Positions 16,628 to 25,420 of a stretch of DNA of 64,000 nt are shown in pieces. This stretch comes from Arthrobacter agilis (GTDB taxonomy: Bacteria; Actinomycetota; Actinomycetes; Actinomycetales; Micrococcaceae). The stretch covers positions 1,364,001 to 1,428,000 of the forward strand of contig NZ_JAUSXO010000001.1 of assembly GCF_030816075.1 (NCBI RefSeq), written 5' to 3'. Each line of letters starts with the position of its first letter. The stretch's first letter is position 1. A program made the position numbers and the translations under genes. The notes under the pieces were generated by a model. It did no database searches and had not been told where the DNA came from. It was given only the letters and a program-made list of their open reading frames with translations.

Positions 16628-16894
16628 CTACAAGGGGCGAACGATGCCCAAAGTAGAACCCGAGGACTGCGCCAGGTCACTGGTGACTTCTGTCGATTCC
16701 AGGGCATCGCGGCGATCGAGTTCCTCGGATAGTTCCTCGCTGCGGAACTCCGTTTCCGGATCAGGACCGCCGTCGGACACGTAATCGTGAGACAGTTCGC
16801 GCTGGATCTTACTGTTAAGAACCTCAACCTCGGGAAGGTCAAGCGAGGTGAGATCTTCCGGAAACGATTCTGACGGAGTGAGTCTGGTGTTCAT
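16628..16894 (-). CDS. Hypothetical acidic protein, 88 residues
   Basis: Starts MNTRLTPSESFPEDLTSLDL, followed by a helical, charged region (EVEVLNSKIQRELSHDYVSD, then RSEELSEELDRRDALES). Soluble, no known domain. I prefer the ATG at 16894, where composition becomes protein-like, over the longer upstream frame. It sits between two GAF-ANTAR genes on the same strand, so it may be co-transcribed with the one upstream. Confidence 0.55.
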   Translation of the reverse strand: MNTRLTPSESFPEDLTSLDLPEVEVLNSKIQRELSHDYVSDGGPDPETEFRSEELSEELDRRDALESTEVTSDLAQSSGSTLGIVRPL

Positions 16895-17214
16895 GGCGAC
16901 GCCTATCCGGGTGAAGAGAACATGATGGAACTCTGGCTCTCTTCTGAACCACCGCTGACCATACCAGCAGGAGCTCATCCTACTCGCGCTCACTCACACC
17001 TCACGCACAGTGATTCGGCCGATGGGCCCCCCGAGTGTCCCTTGCTCACGGGTTGATCCCGGCGTACCCGCTGAGAACGGCATTTCGGGGTCCCCGCTGG
17101 TGTTACAGGTTCTCTCCCGGTTGATCGGCGCAGACGTTCAAACGGTCTTCCCGCAGGAGACCGTCGCGTAGTGTGCCGGACCGCTTGTCCTCCACTCGGA
17201 GGCTGTGGCTGTGG

Positions 17215-18024
17215 CTAGGTGCGGCGGCGACGGGAGGGTAACGCTCCTGTAGTGGCGAGGTGTTCGGCGACATCGAGCAGCTTGATGTTCGTCCGGGAAC
17301 TGGCCTGGGTGAGCATGATGAACGCGTTCTGGGCCGTGAGGCCGTACCGCTCCATCAGGATGCCCTTGGCCTGCCCAATGACATCGCGGGAACGTAAGGC
17401 ATCGCGCATCTGCCCCAGTTTCGTGGCATCCGCGAAGGCGATCGACGCGTGAGAGGCAATGAGCAGCCCGACCTGTTCCGATTCCACAGTGAAAGCGTTT
17501 GGAGTCCGTCCATAAAGGTTCAGGGCACCCAGATTGTCGCCTTCAACATAGAGCTGGAACGAGAGCATGCTCGCCGCACCCAACGCGGCAGCCTTACGGC
17601 TGAACTCGGGCCACCGCCGCTCGGAGAGCATGTCCGGGACGGTGACCGTCTGATGCTCGAACATGGCGTCCAGGCAGGGTCCCTGATTCACCTCGGATTG
17701 AAGGGCATCCACCTTTTGAGGCAGATCGCTCGAGGGTACATGCGATTGCACATCGCGTCGGCCCATCACCACGCTGATAGAACCTTCGTCGGTACCGGGG
17801 ACGAGTTCGATTGCGGCACGCACCAGGTGCGCCAGGATCTCCAGCGGTTCATCCTCCGCCTGCAGGGACCGGGCCAGCGCGCTCATCTGCTCAGCCAGTC
17901 CCTCCACCTCCCCCTTCTGGTCCTTGCCCTCTTCCTTCCCATCCGAGCCGTCAACAACGTCAGCAACGTCAGCAACGTCACTTACGTCATCACTTCCGTC
18001 TTGTCCTGCACCGTTGGTTGCCAT
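17215..18024 (-). CDS. GAF-ANTAR domain protein with an Asp/Val repeat
   Basis: A 269-residue protein. The first 45 residues are acidic and repetitive: DVADVADV is encoded by a nine-base unit repeated near 17.95-17.99 kb. GAF at about 65-195 (SISVVMGRRDVQSHVPSSDL, NQGPCLDAMFEHQTVTVPDM, GALNLYGRTPNAFT), ANTAR at about 205-262 (DVIGQAKGILMERYGLTAQN, SRTNIKLLDVAEHL). Its core GKGILMERY-like motif is the most canonical of the five ANTAR copies. The number of acidic repeats could vary between strains. Confidence 0.88.
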   Translation of the reverse strand: MATNGAGQDGSDDVSDVADVADVVDGSDGKEEGKDQKGEVEGLAEQMSALARSLQAEDEPLEILAHLVRAAIELVPGTDEGSISVVMGRRDVQSHVPSSDLPQKVDALQSEVNQGPCLDAMFEHQTVTVPDMLSERRWPEFSRKAAALGAASMLSFQLYVEGDNLGALNLYGRTPNAFTVESEQVGLLIASHASIAFADATKLGQMRDALRSRDVIGQAKGILMERYGLTAQNAFIMLTQASSRTNIKLLDVAEHLATTGALPSRRRRT

Positions 18025-18248
18025 TCACCCAGTATGGATCCGGCACACAACCCACCAGCCACGCCCCTAGGGCACAACCACTCATCCTCACCGAGGACAC
18101 GGCACCTGTCACCTGCAATCCCAAACGTTGATGACGGGTGCACCGGATTCCATCAGATAGTGGCTGAGTAGTGAGAGGGAGTATTCGATGGCATAGCTCT
18201 ATTCCGATCACTACCGCACCCAGGCGTTACACACACAGGTCATGGCTT

Positions 18249-18884
18249 ATGGTTTTCGAAACTCCTCCGACCGTGCAGGACCACGAATCCGAGCAGACAA
18301 AGGCTCTCAACCACCTCCGGAGGTTTGTCTGAGACTCAGCTTTCCGCTCTCGCCCTCATTGCACGCTCATCCCGTCCCCGTCCCCGGCCCACCCAGCAGC
18401 GAGCTGGTGAGTGGGCACATTCTCGAGGAGTTCAGGAGCCAGGGCGTCAGCACGTCCTCACTGAGAGTTGTCGATGACGACGTCAAGCGAGGCGTGAAGA
18501 GCGACATAGGCGAGGGAGATCGGAGGCCAGAGATTCATACACAAATCCTTGCCGCGGACATCCTGGTCCTCCCCACCCCTATCTGGAGGGGGCACCCCTG
18601 TAGCCTCGCCCAGCAGGTGATGGAGCGGCTAGAAGCCGACCTCTGCGAAATTGATGAGCAAGGCCGGCCTATCATGGACGGGAACGTCGCGACCGTCGCC
18701 GTCGTGGGCAACGAGGACGGCGCCCACAAAACTATCGCGGATCTCATGCAAGGCCTCAATGATGGCAGCTTCACTCTCCCCGCCCGGGCCCCGGGGCCCT
18801 ATCGCTTCCACAAACGCCGGCCTCGCCCGTAGCGCGACCGACCTCGTCACCTACCTCACCAACAACGAGTACCCGGCGGAATAG
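18249..18884 (+). pseudogene. Decayed flavodoxin-like / NAD(P)H-dependent FMN oxidoreductase gene
   Basis: Fragments of one protein lie in three frames. A start in one frame gives MVFETPPTVQDHESEQTKAL and soon stops. A second frame holds the core: SSELVSGHILEEFRSQGVST, LAADILVLPTPIWRGHPCSL, VATVAVVGNEDGAHKTIADL and MQGLNDGSFTLPA. A third frame holds the end: AGLARSATDLVTYLTNNEYP. In intact flavodoxin-fold oxidoreductases these segments are collinear, with about 25 extra residues between the last two. So the gene has frameshifts near 18.33 kb and a deletion near 18.79 kb and is very likely inactive. Confidence 0.72.
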
Positions 18885-19052
18885 GGCGCAGTATCGCCGC
18901 ACCCCTCGACACGCGCTGACACGAAACCGGCACCCGGGGCACGTGGCGCCGAGAGCTCGCCGAGGGTCTTTCTGTACGGGCCACGGGCAAGACCTCGAGC
19001 GCCCACTTCACTTACGAGTGCATGTGCTGAAAACCTGCCAGAGGGCGGATTG

Positions 19053-19496
19053 TCAGGCGGGGCAGGCGAGGGTGCGGGTGAGTGGTGTGTCGCTGGTCCA
19101 GGTTCCGACTTTGGCGGTGAGATTCAGTACGAAATTTCCGGTCCGGCTGGTCGCGCGTGCAATGGTCGCTGTGGTTTGTGTGGCCGTGAGGTTTTGACTG
19201 GTGACGGCGGGGTTCGTGCCGGGTTCTGCGAGGGTGAGCGTGTATGCGGTGGCTCGATTGACGCGACTGAAGCCGGTGATGCTTACTGTCATCGTGCGGC
19301 GTGTGTCGCAGCTGTAGGTACCTGTCAGAGATGTGGATGCGGGAATGTCATAGGTGCCGACGGTGACAGGCGCGGATGTCGCATCGGTGAAGGTGGCCTG
19401 CGCGAGAGCTGTCCCGCCGATGATGGCGCTGGCCGTGATCAGGGCGACGTGAATCCACCGGTAGCGTGACGACCGGCGCGTTTCCGGGCCGCGCAT
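19053..19496 (-). CDS. Putative exported protein with N-terminal signal/anchor
   Basis: A 147-residue protein. Basic residues (RRSSRYR) precede a hydrophobic segment at about residues 14-32 (WIHVALITASAIIGGTALAQ) that ends in an AQA-like cleavage site. The mature part is threonine-rich and beta-like (TYSCDTRRTMTVSITGF, AYTLTLAEPG, TSRTGNFVLNLTAKVGTW), with a pair of cysteines that could form a disulfide. It resembles surface or SipW-type secreted proteins, but no family is certain. Monocistronic. Confidence 0.6.
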   Translation of the reverse strand: MRGPETRRSSRYRWIHVALITASAIIGGTALAQATFTDATSAPVTVGTYDIPASTSLTGTYSCDTRRTMTVSITGFSRVNRATAYTLTLAEPGTNPAVTSQNLTATQTTATIARATSRTGNFVLNLTAKVGTWTSDTPLTRTLACPA

Positions 19497-20064
19497 CAGC
19501 GCCTCCGCATCGCAGCGGCTGCTTGCGGGACGCGGTGCCTGCGATCTGGTCGCTCATGGACAATGAGACCCGCTTCCTGGATCGCCCGGTGCTATGTGTC
19601 CACCCTAAGCTGCGGCGGTGCGGAAGGGACGCCAGTCCGACCAGCAGGACGGTCGGAGTGGTGTGCCGCGGGCGCTGCGGGGCTTCCGGCGAGCGTCCTG
19701 GTTCTGGGGTCCGCGGGTCTGTACTCACGGATGGATCCCTGATGGGAAATTCCTGGTGGTTCAGCGAACGGGTTCGAACCACCAGGAACTCCGGCATCTG
19801 CGTCTTCCCCACAATGTCCCTCCCTACGATCGCTACGCTAGGTACCTGACCTAGGAGAACTCCCTCCCCGCGACCACCGGTCCGGAATCGTTACCCATCC
19901 ACGCCGGATGCATCGCGCCCTCAAGCCGACACCGCCAACGCCACCATCGATCAGCCCGCGATTCCCCTCGCGTCAGTGTCCATTGTGGGTTTCGCAACAG
20001 GAACGCCCCAAAGTCCCGACATCGTGCAACATCGGTCTGGCGCGTAGTTCGTAGGGGGATCCTT
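19497..20064. other. Intergenic stretch with an inverted repeat and an IS6-like end motif
   Basis: About 570 bp without a supported gene. It holds the 13-bp inverted repeat at 19750-19788 and, near 19.99-20.04 kb, a segment (TTTCGCAACAG and, 22 bases on, GACATCGTGCAAC) that recurs in similar form at 29.24 kb. Confidence 0.45.
19750..19788. repeat. Perfect 13-bp inverted repeat
   Basis: TTCCTGGTGGTTC at 19750-19762 pairs with GAACCACCAGGAA at 19776-19788 across a 13-base loop. No T-run follows. It could be an operator, an RNA hairpin or the trace of a mobile element. Confidence 0.6.
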
Positions 20065-20880
20065 CTACGGGTTGGTGGATGATTGACCGTCTGCGTGCAC
20101 CGTGAAGATTTGAACCTTGAAGCGGTGGGCGAGGTCCTGGATGTCGGTGTCGCCGGCGCAGACCGTGGTCGCGAGAACGTCCGCGGTGAGAATGTCCATG
20201 GCGATGACACTCGCCTGCACAACTGGCTGGGATCCTCCTCCCTTGCCTGAGGGTGACCAGATGTGGTGGCCGCGTTCGCTCGCTCCTGAGGTTGCGATGG
20301 CGGTTCGTCCCGGGGACATCGTGATGGTGGTGATTATGGTCGTTCTGTCCGTCGGATTAACGATGCCTATGGCCCAGGGGGTGCCTGGTGCTTGGACGCC
20401 GCTGCACAGGATGTCTCCTCCACAGTTCAGGGACCAGTCGTGTACGCCCTGCTGTCGTAGGTATTGTCCTGCCTGGTCGATGGCATGGGCTTTCACGACA
20501 CCGTTGAGGTCCAGGTGGCCGCCGGGGTCGTGTGGGTCGAAGAGCCCGCCGGTGGTGTTGCGCCACTCCACGGCCAGAGCGTACATTTCCCGTACTTCCC
20601 TCGAGCTGCGGGACAGTAACAGGCGCCCGTCCGTTACTTGCCTGAGCTCGGAGTCAGGTTTGTAGAGGCTGAATCGGTCGTCGTGGGCCCGAAAAATCTT
20701 CTGCACGTCGGCCGTGCAAGCCGCCGTCGCTTCCGGTGGTGCGCGGAAGCTGACAACGGTACCCATGGTGAAGAACACGGTGGCAGGTCCTACCGTCAGG
20801 TTGCTGGTGGCGGATGGGATGGCCGGTTCAGGGGCTTCATCTGCTGTTCGGAGGGGTTGACGGCTTGGTGTTGTAGTCAT
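20065..20880 (-). CDS. apbE: FAD:protein FMN transferase (ApbE family)
   Basis: A 271-residue ApbE-type enzyme. It attaches FMN from FAD to a threonine of partner flavoproteins by a phosphoester bond, using Mg2+. Visible motifs: an early TVVSFRAPPEA strand in the TMGT region, GGLFDPHDPGGHLDLNGVVK (the G-x-x-K-AxAiD segment continues with AHAIDQAG), SLNCGGDILCSG, IATSGASERGHHIWSP, and MDILTADVLATTVCAGD near the C-terminus. No lipobox or signal is seen, so it is probably cytosolic. Its start overlaps the upstream FMN-binding gene as ATGA, and both upstream substrates are FMN-binding proteins. Confidence 0.9.
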   Translation of the reverse strand: MTTTPSRQPLRTADEAPEPAIPSATSNLTVGPATVFFTMGTVVSFRAPPEATAACTADVQKIFRAHDDRFSLYKPDSELRQVTDGRLLLSRSSREVREMYALAVEWRNTTGGLFDPHDPGGHLDLNGVVKAHAIDQAGQYLRQQGVHDWSLNCGGDILCSGVQAPGTPWAIGIVNPTDRTTIITTITMSPGRTAIATSGASERGHHIWSPSGKGGGSQPVVQASVIAMDILTADVLATTVCAGDTDIQDLAHRFKVQIFTVHADGQSSTNP

Positions 20881-21404
20881 GAGGTTGCCTCATCGAGCGC
20901 GGCTTGCAGGGACGCAGCGTAGGCCTGGGAGGTGTAGGTGGCGCCGCTGATCATGGTGATGTCGGTGCTCTGGGCGGCCAGGACGGCATTGCCGAGCAGG
21001 TTTTCCATCCGTTGGTTGATATCCCGAGACACCGGGTTCTGGGCGAGGAGCGCTGCGTCGACGTTCGTGATCACGCCGTTGGTGACGGTCACGCCGACGC
21101 TGACTGATCCGCGCGGGTACGGGACGGGGGGCCCGACGAAGGTCCCATCCGCAGCTGCGGCGGCGGTGATGGTGGGATCGGCGGTGATAGCGGCCATGTC
21201 TGCTCCGCGCGCGCCCTGGCCTCTGCGACCGGGGCCGTCGAAACGGTCGCTGAAGGCGGCCGCCATGCGTCCTCCGCCCCGGCCAGTGTCGAGGATGGTG
21301 GCGGTCGTCGCGGCAGCATTATTGGTTTGGGTGCCGGCCTGCCAGCCGATGATCAGGATGCAGGCAGTGGCAGCTGCTGCGGATGCGGCGATGCGTGGTC
21401 TCAT
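20877..21404 (-). CDS. Exported FMN-binding domain protein
   Basis: A 175-residue protein with an N-terminal membrane anchor or signal (AASAAAATACILIIGWQAG), a linker, and an FMN-binding domain at about residues 95-172. The flavinylation motif MISGATYTSQAY is intact, with the acceptor threonine inside SGAT. The partner enzyme ApbE is encoded next, overlapping by ATGA. The ATG at 21404 follows AAGGATG; the longer frame upstream is not protein-like. It likely carries electrons outside the membrane. Confidence 0.85.
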   Translation of the reverse strand: MRPRIAASAAAATACILIIGWQAGTQTNNAAATTATILDTGRGGGRMAAAFSDRFDGPGRRGQGARGADMAAITADPTITAAAAADGTFVGPPVPYPRGSVSVGVTVTNGVITNVDAALLAQNPVSRDINQRMENLLGNAVLAAQSTDITMISGATYTSQAYAASLQAALDEATS

Positions 21405-21432
21405 GGGCCATCCTTGCGGGCAATACCGGGCA

Positions 21433-21915
21433 TCACAGACCTGCCTGGTCCAGGGCTGACTGCAGGGATTCAAGGTATGCCTCGGACGTGTAGGTGGCAC
21501 CGCTGATCATGCTGACCTCGGCTGATTGCGCGGTGAGTGCCTCGCTGCGTAGGAGTGGGACGGCGCGCGCGTTGATGCGCTCCGATTTGTCGCCGTGGGT
21601 GGTGCTCAATCCGGCTGTGGCATCGGTGAGGGTCCCGTCCGCGACGGTGATCGTGACGGTCACTGACCCGTACTCGTGGTCGACCGTGGTGCCCGTGTAG
21701 GACACAGCAGAGGTGTTGGTGTCCGTGGTGGTGCTTGCAGATGTTCCGGTGTCCGGATCCGGGGTGGTGGTTTCGGGGCTGGTCCCCGGGGTTGGTGTGG
21801 TGCTGCCGGCGGTGGTGCCTGCCTGCACGGTGGCCGGTTGCACGCCCAGTTGCCAGCCCAGGACGAGGATGGACAGTGAGGCGATACCTGATCCGAGGAG
21901 TGCTCTGGTGTTCAT
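21433..21915 (-). CDS. Exported FMN-binding domain protein with Thr/Pro linker
   Basis: A 160-residue relative of the next gene. Signal/anchor at residues 6-30 (LLGSGIASLSILVLGWQLGV), then a Thr/Ser/Pro-rich linker of about 45 residues, typical of a wall-spanning spacer, then an FMN-binding domain (HEYGSVTVTITVADGTLTDA, VSMISGATYTSEAYLESLQS). The flavinylation motif is intact. Its start overlaps the upstream membrane flavoprotein gene as ATGA. It is presumably a second electron carrier of the same system. Confidence 0.85.
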   Translation of the reverse strand: MNTRALLGSGIASLSILVLGWQLGVQPATVQAGTTAGSTTPTPGTSPETTTPDPDTGTSASTTTDTNTSAVSYTGTTVDHEYGSVTVTITVADGTLTDATAGLSTTHGDKSERINARAVPLLRSEALTAQSAEVSMISGATYTSEAYLESLQSALDQAGL

Positions 21916-23378
21916 AGCGCGAACCTTTCCGAGTGGATGTTCTCTGACGGGAAGCCGGCATGACGGGCGTCGTCCAGGACCAGGTCGGTCCAGGGCAGGG
22001 GCCCACAGACATACACGTCAGGTACCTGCTCTGGTGGGAGGTAGGAGGTCATGGTGTACCCGGAGGCGACGGCGGACGCGGGCAACCAGGACGAGTTCCC
22101 GGTCGCTCGAGGCCCGGTGAGGACGAACAGTCGTGCTCCCCGCTGCTCGCAGAGGGCGCTGATTTCGTCGAGGAGGTACACCTCGTCCGGGCGTGAGGCG
22201 CGCAGTATCACGGTCGCTCCTCCGTGGGGGAAGGTCAGGTCCTCCAGGAGCCCGCGGATGGGTGCGTTTCCGATGCCCGAGCCGATCAGCAGGACTTGCG
22301 CCGAGGCGCGGGCGGCTTCGGTGAAGATGCCGTACGGGCCCTCGATCGCTACCTTGGTCCCGGGCCGGATGTTCATCAGTTTCGCTGTTCCCGTCCCCAG
22401 GTTCCTGACCGTGATGCGCAGGGAGGTGGGTGTGGGCCTGGCGGAGATGGAGAAGGGGTGGGGCTGCCACCACAGGTCAGGGGTGAGGAACCTCCAGATG
22501 AAGTACTGTCCCGCCCGGGTGTTCAGGCGTGCAAGATCCCGCCCGGTCATGTCGACCGTTGCTACGCCCGGTGCTACCTCGGTGACCCGGGTGATGCGTA
22601 CCTGGTGGTGCAGGGAGCGGGTGATCGGCACCAGTACCCGGTAGGTCAGGACCGCCGCACCGGTGAGGACCATCAGTGCAATCCAGTACCAGCGCTGGAT
22701 GGTGCCTGGTGCGAAGAGCCCGCTGAGGCTGAACTGGTGGGGGATGGACAGGGCCACCGCCGCATAGGTGAGCAGGTGGATACCGTGCCAGATCTCCTGG
22801 GGGAGCCGGCGCTTGACGGCGATCACGGACGTTACCGCGACCACGACGAACAAGACCAAAGATAGGACCGCCCACCTGAGGTCCAGGCCACTGGCCCAGA
22901 GGGAGAGTGCTTCGGCCATCGGGGTGATGCCTTCCGTGGCTGCGTACCCCAGAAGGAGCAGTACCCCGTGGGCGAGGAGCAGGTACAGGATGGGTTCGCC
23001 CAGGGACCCGTGGACCAGAAGGGCTTTGTCCTGCCCGATCGTCCTGTCGATGATCGGCACCCGCGCGGACAGCAGGAACATCACGAGTACCAGGTCCATG
23101 GCCGCGAGACCCGCAATCACACCCATGGATGTCAACATTCCCGCGAACGAGCCGAACCCGGCGGCGCCGCCGTCGCTGAGGAACAGGGCAACAGCAACAG
23201 CGACGGAAGCGACCAGGATGATGGTCAGGGCATCAGCTGCCCACAGACGCCTCCGTGCCCTCTGCCGGTAGGTGGAGACAGGCAATCCGACCGTCGGAGG
23301 CAAACCCGGTGCCGGAGGGAGGTTCCGGTGTGAGCCCTGCACGGTGACCGGTTGGGTGGGGGACTCTCTGATAGCCAT
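21912..23378 (-). CDS. Membrane ferric-reductase-like flavoprotein (FAD/NAD binding)
   Basis: A 488-residue protein with about six membrane helices (residues 45-260) in a ferric-reductase-type transmembrane domain, followed by a ferredoxin-reductase module. Histidines in the membrane part (LVHGSLGEPILYLLLAHGVL, IWHGIHLLTYAAVALSIPHQ) fit haem ligation. The FAD site is seen in FSISARPTPTSLRITVRN and the nucleotide site in VLLIGSGIGNAPIRGLLEDL; it ends YVCGPLPW. It likely passes electrons from NAD(P)H across the membrane to the two FMN-binding proteins encoded next. First gene of the operon. Confidence 0.86.
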   Translation of the reverse strand: MAIRESPTQPVTVQGSHRNLPPAPGLPPTVGLPVSTYRQRARRRLWAADALTIILVASVAVAVALFLSDGGAAGFGSFAGMLTSMGVIAGLAAMDLVLVMFLLSARVPIIDRTIGQDKALLVHGSLGEPILYLLLAHGVLLLLGYAATEGITPMAEALSLWASGLDLRWAVLSLVLFVVVAVTSVIAVKRRLPQEIWHGIHLLTYAAVALSIPHQFSLSGLFAPGTIQRWYWIALMVLTGAAVLTYRVLVPITRSLHHQVRITRVTEVAPGVATVDMTGRDLARLNTRAGQYFIWRFLTPDLWWQPHPFSISARPTPTSLRITVRNLGTGTAKLMNIRPGTKVAIEGPYGIFTEAARASAQVLLIGSGIGNAPIRGLLEDLTFPHGGATVILRASRPDEVYLLDEISALCEQRGARLFVLTGPRATGNSSWLPASAVASGYTMTSYLPPEQVPDVYVCGPLPWTDLVLDDARHAGFPSENIHSERFAL

Positions 23379-23827
23379 ACATCAGTTCTACGAACCGACC
23401 CTATGAGCAGTCTTCGCCGCCCTTAGCACCAACCTGTGAAGCACCGGGCTGAGCAGTCACTGAAGAAAGGCACAAGGGCTCCAGCGATGCCATCGACGGC
23501 CAAGCCGGCCCCACCACACCCATTCCTGGCGGGTACTCCCTTATCGAGGTGGGAACGAAAGCATCACGGAGCAGACCCATGACGCTCAAACCGCGCATCC
23601 TGCACCTTATACGGCCTACCAAAGTGCAGTCCCATCACGGTCGCACCGCGGATTTCTCGTGGTTGTCTCGCGGTTCCCCCGCGGTGGGAGTCTCACAGCT
23701 TCGTGACAGGTAGGCGACAGTACCTGCTTACCTTTGCGCCGCAGAGTTGAACCAGTCCCAGCCAACCGGGCTGACACCATTTCGGAACAATCACCAGAGC
23801 CGTCCAGCGGCAAGCGAGGATCACATC
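23379..23827. other. Divergent promoter region
   Basis: About 450 bp between the flavoprotein operon and the secreted-protein gene, which are divergent. GC-rich short inverted repeats occur near 23.67 kb. No gene or confident operator is seen. Confidence 0.4.
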
Positions 23828-24406
23828 ATGTTCACTCCCAAGAAGATCGCACTCGGCGCCAGCGCAGCAGCAGTCGCCCTCGGACTGAGCTTCGGCGCTA
23901 CCTCGATAGCGTCCGCCGCGACGACCACCCCTGCACCTACCGCCACGTCCTCCGCCACCGCTGACGCGTCAGCCGGGGACGATGCAACCACCGACTCGGG
24001 CACCGACACGGGCGCCGACTCGGGCCGGGGAGGACACGGACACCGTGGCGTCGACGCCGCGGACCTCGCAACGACGCTCGGACTCGATGAGGCAACGGTG
24101 AGCGACGCACTCGACGCGGCGCAGGACTCCGCCCGGGACAGCATCGACACCGCCGATGGGGAGAAGCCCGATCGTGCAGCGCTCGAAAGTGCCGTCGTCA
24201 GCTCGCTGGCCAAGACCCTGGCCGTCGACGCAGCGACGGTGCAGAGCGCCATCGACGAGCTCCAGGCCGCGGAGCAGGCAGAGCGATCCGCAGCCGCACA
24301 GGAAAAACTCGATGCAGCCGTGGCAGACGGATCCCTGACCCAGGCCGAAGCCGACGGCGCTGCCAAAGCCGTCGAACTCGGCCTCCTCGGAGGCGGGCGC
24401 GACTAG
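23828..24406 (+). CDS. Secreted Ala/Asp-rich protein
   Basis: A 192-residue exported protein. Signal peptide at residues 1-31 (MFTPKKIALGASAAAVALGL, ending ASIASA-like). Then a Thr/Ala/Asp linker, a Gly/His patch (SGRGGHGHRG), and a helical domain with repeated 'A-x-x-LGLDEATV' and 'LAVDAATVQSAI' segments, similar to helical repeats seen in other actinobacterial envelope proteins. The ATG at 23828 fits the signal sequence and an AGGA ribosome site. A strong terminator follows. It may be a wall-associated or metal-binding protein; function unknown. Confidence 0.72.
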   Translation: MFTPKKIALGASAAAVALGLSFGATSIASAATTTPAPTATSSATADASAGDDATTDSGTDTGADSGRGGHGHRGVDAADLATTLGLDEATVSDALDAAQDSARDSIDTADGEKPDRAALESAVVSSLAKTLAVDAATVQSAIDELQAAEQAERSAAAQEKLDAAVADGSLTQAEADGAAKAVELGLLGGGRD

Positions 24407-24426
24407 ACCCTGAGGACGACGGAGAG

Positions 24427-24457
24427 AAGGCCCTAGAAACCACTAGGGCCTTTTCTT
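24427..24457 (+). terminator. Rho-independent terminator
   Basis: AAGGCCCTAG and CTAGGGCCTT form a perfect 10-bp stem with a six-base loop, followed by TTTTCTT. It lies 20 bases after the secreted-protein stop. Confidence 0.92.
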
Positions 24458-24622
24458 AGTTAACGGTCATAGCGCCCATGAACAGGGCTGAGCTTTTGGC
24501 TCTCTTCTGCTTCATCGCAGTCCTTCTGATTCGGTCCGTGTGTAGAGCTGTGGTGGGTGTCGGAACTTCCCTGGGCGATACACCTGGGCAGCAGTAGACC
24601 GCGCCCTGTCAGGAACTGAGCG

Positions 24623-25375
24623 CTAGGGCAGGATCGTGTAGAAGATGATCCAGTTCATAGCGAGGTTGAACCCCGCGTGGGCGGCCATCGCACCCACCAG
24701 TGATCGGCTGAGAGTCCGGAAGCCGTAGAACGTGAGGGAGGCCCCGAACATGGCCAGGACCCAGAACATCGCGGGCAGCGGTAGGAACGCCCACGCCCCT
24801 GCTACGAACACCACACCGAAGTGGGCGAGGTGGGTGAGGGCGAAGGCAGTTGCGTCAATCAGCGCTGCCCGCCGGTTTCCGAGGTGGGTGGCGAAGCTTT
24901 CGTGCGCGACACCGCGGTACAGCACCTCTTCTCCGATCGGGCTGAAGAGCACACCGATGACCGCGTAGACAATGAAGTAGATGAGACGGTCGGCATCGGA
25001 TGGGGCCTCCGGCACGCTGGAATAGGTGCGGGAGATGTACGCGAACGGGTTGGACATGCTGTGCCCCCACAGGGCGGCCGCGCCGGCGTAGACGCCAAGG
25101 GCTATGGCTGCCCCGGCGATCACCGCCGGCACTAGCCAGCGCCGACCGGTTGGTGGCAGGAGCCCGATGCGTTTCCGCCCCTGTCGGGTGAGCAGCAGCC
25201 ATGGCAGAGCGATCATCGCGATGAACACGAGGCTGACGGCCTGATAGTTGCCTGTCACATTCGCCTGCAGGACGAGCGCCACCCGTACGAGGCCGAAAAG
25301 GACGAGTAGCACAATGCCAGTGCGGAGGTTCAGCGGAAGGAGCGCGCGGAACGGTGCCCGGACGGTGGGGTTCAT
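24623..25375 (-). CDS. CPBP family intramembrane metalloprotease
   Basis: A 250-residue integral membrane protein with about seven helices. The catalytic motifs of the CPBP/Abi (CAAX-protease-like) family are present: GEEVLYRGVAHE holds EExxxR, TAFALTHLAHFG holds the metal-binding histidine, and a later asparagine occurs in GFNLAMNW. Members process prenylated or peptide substrates, and in bacteria often give bacteriocin immunity. The substrate here is unknown. Monocistronic. Confidence 0.85.
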   Translation of the reverse strand: MNPTVRAPFRALLPLNLRTGIVLLVLFGLVRVALVLQANVTGNYQAVSLVFIAMIALPWLLLTRQGRKRIGLLPPTGRRWLVPAVIAGAAIALGVYAGAAALWGHSMSNPFAYISRTYSSVPEAPSDADRLIYFIVYAVIGVLFSPIGEEVLYRGVAHESFATHLGNRRAALIDATAFALTHLAHFGVVFVAGAWAFLPLPAMFWVLAMFGASLTFYGFRTLSRSLVGAMAAHAGFNLAMNWIIFYTILP

Positions 25376-25420
25376 CCCGCGAGTGTACGGTCAGCGGGAG
25401 CCCGCCCCTATAAACTTCCG

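Noticed and set aside
19763-19790. tRNA-like GGTTCGAACC
   Set aside because: The T-loop-like bases are part of a longer inverted repeat and no acceptor or anticodon stem pairs around them.
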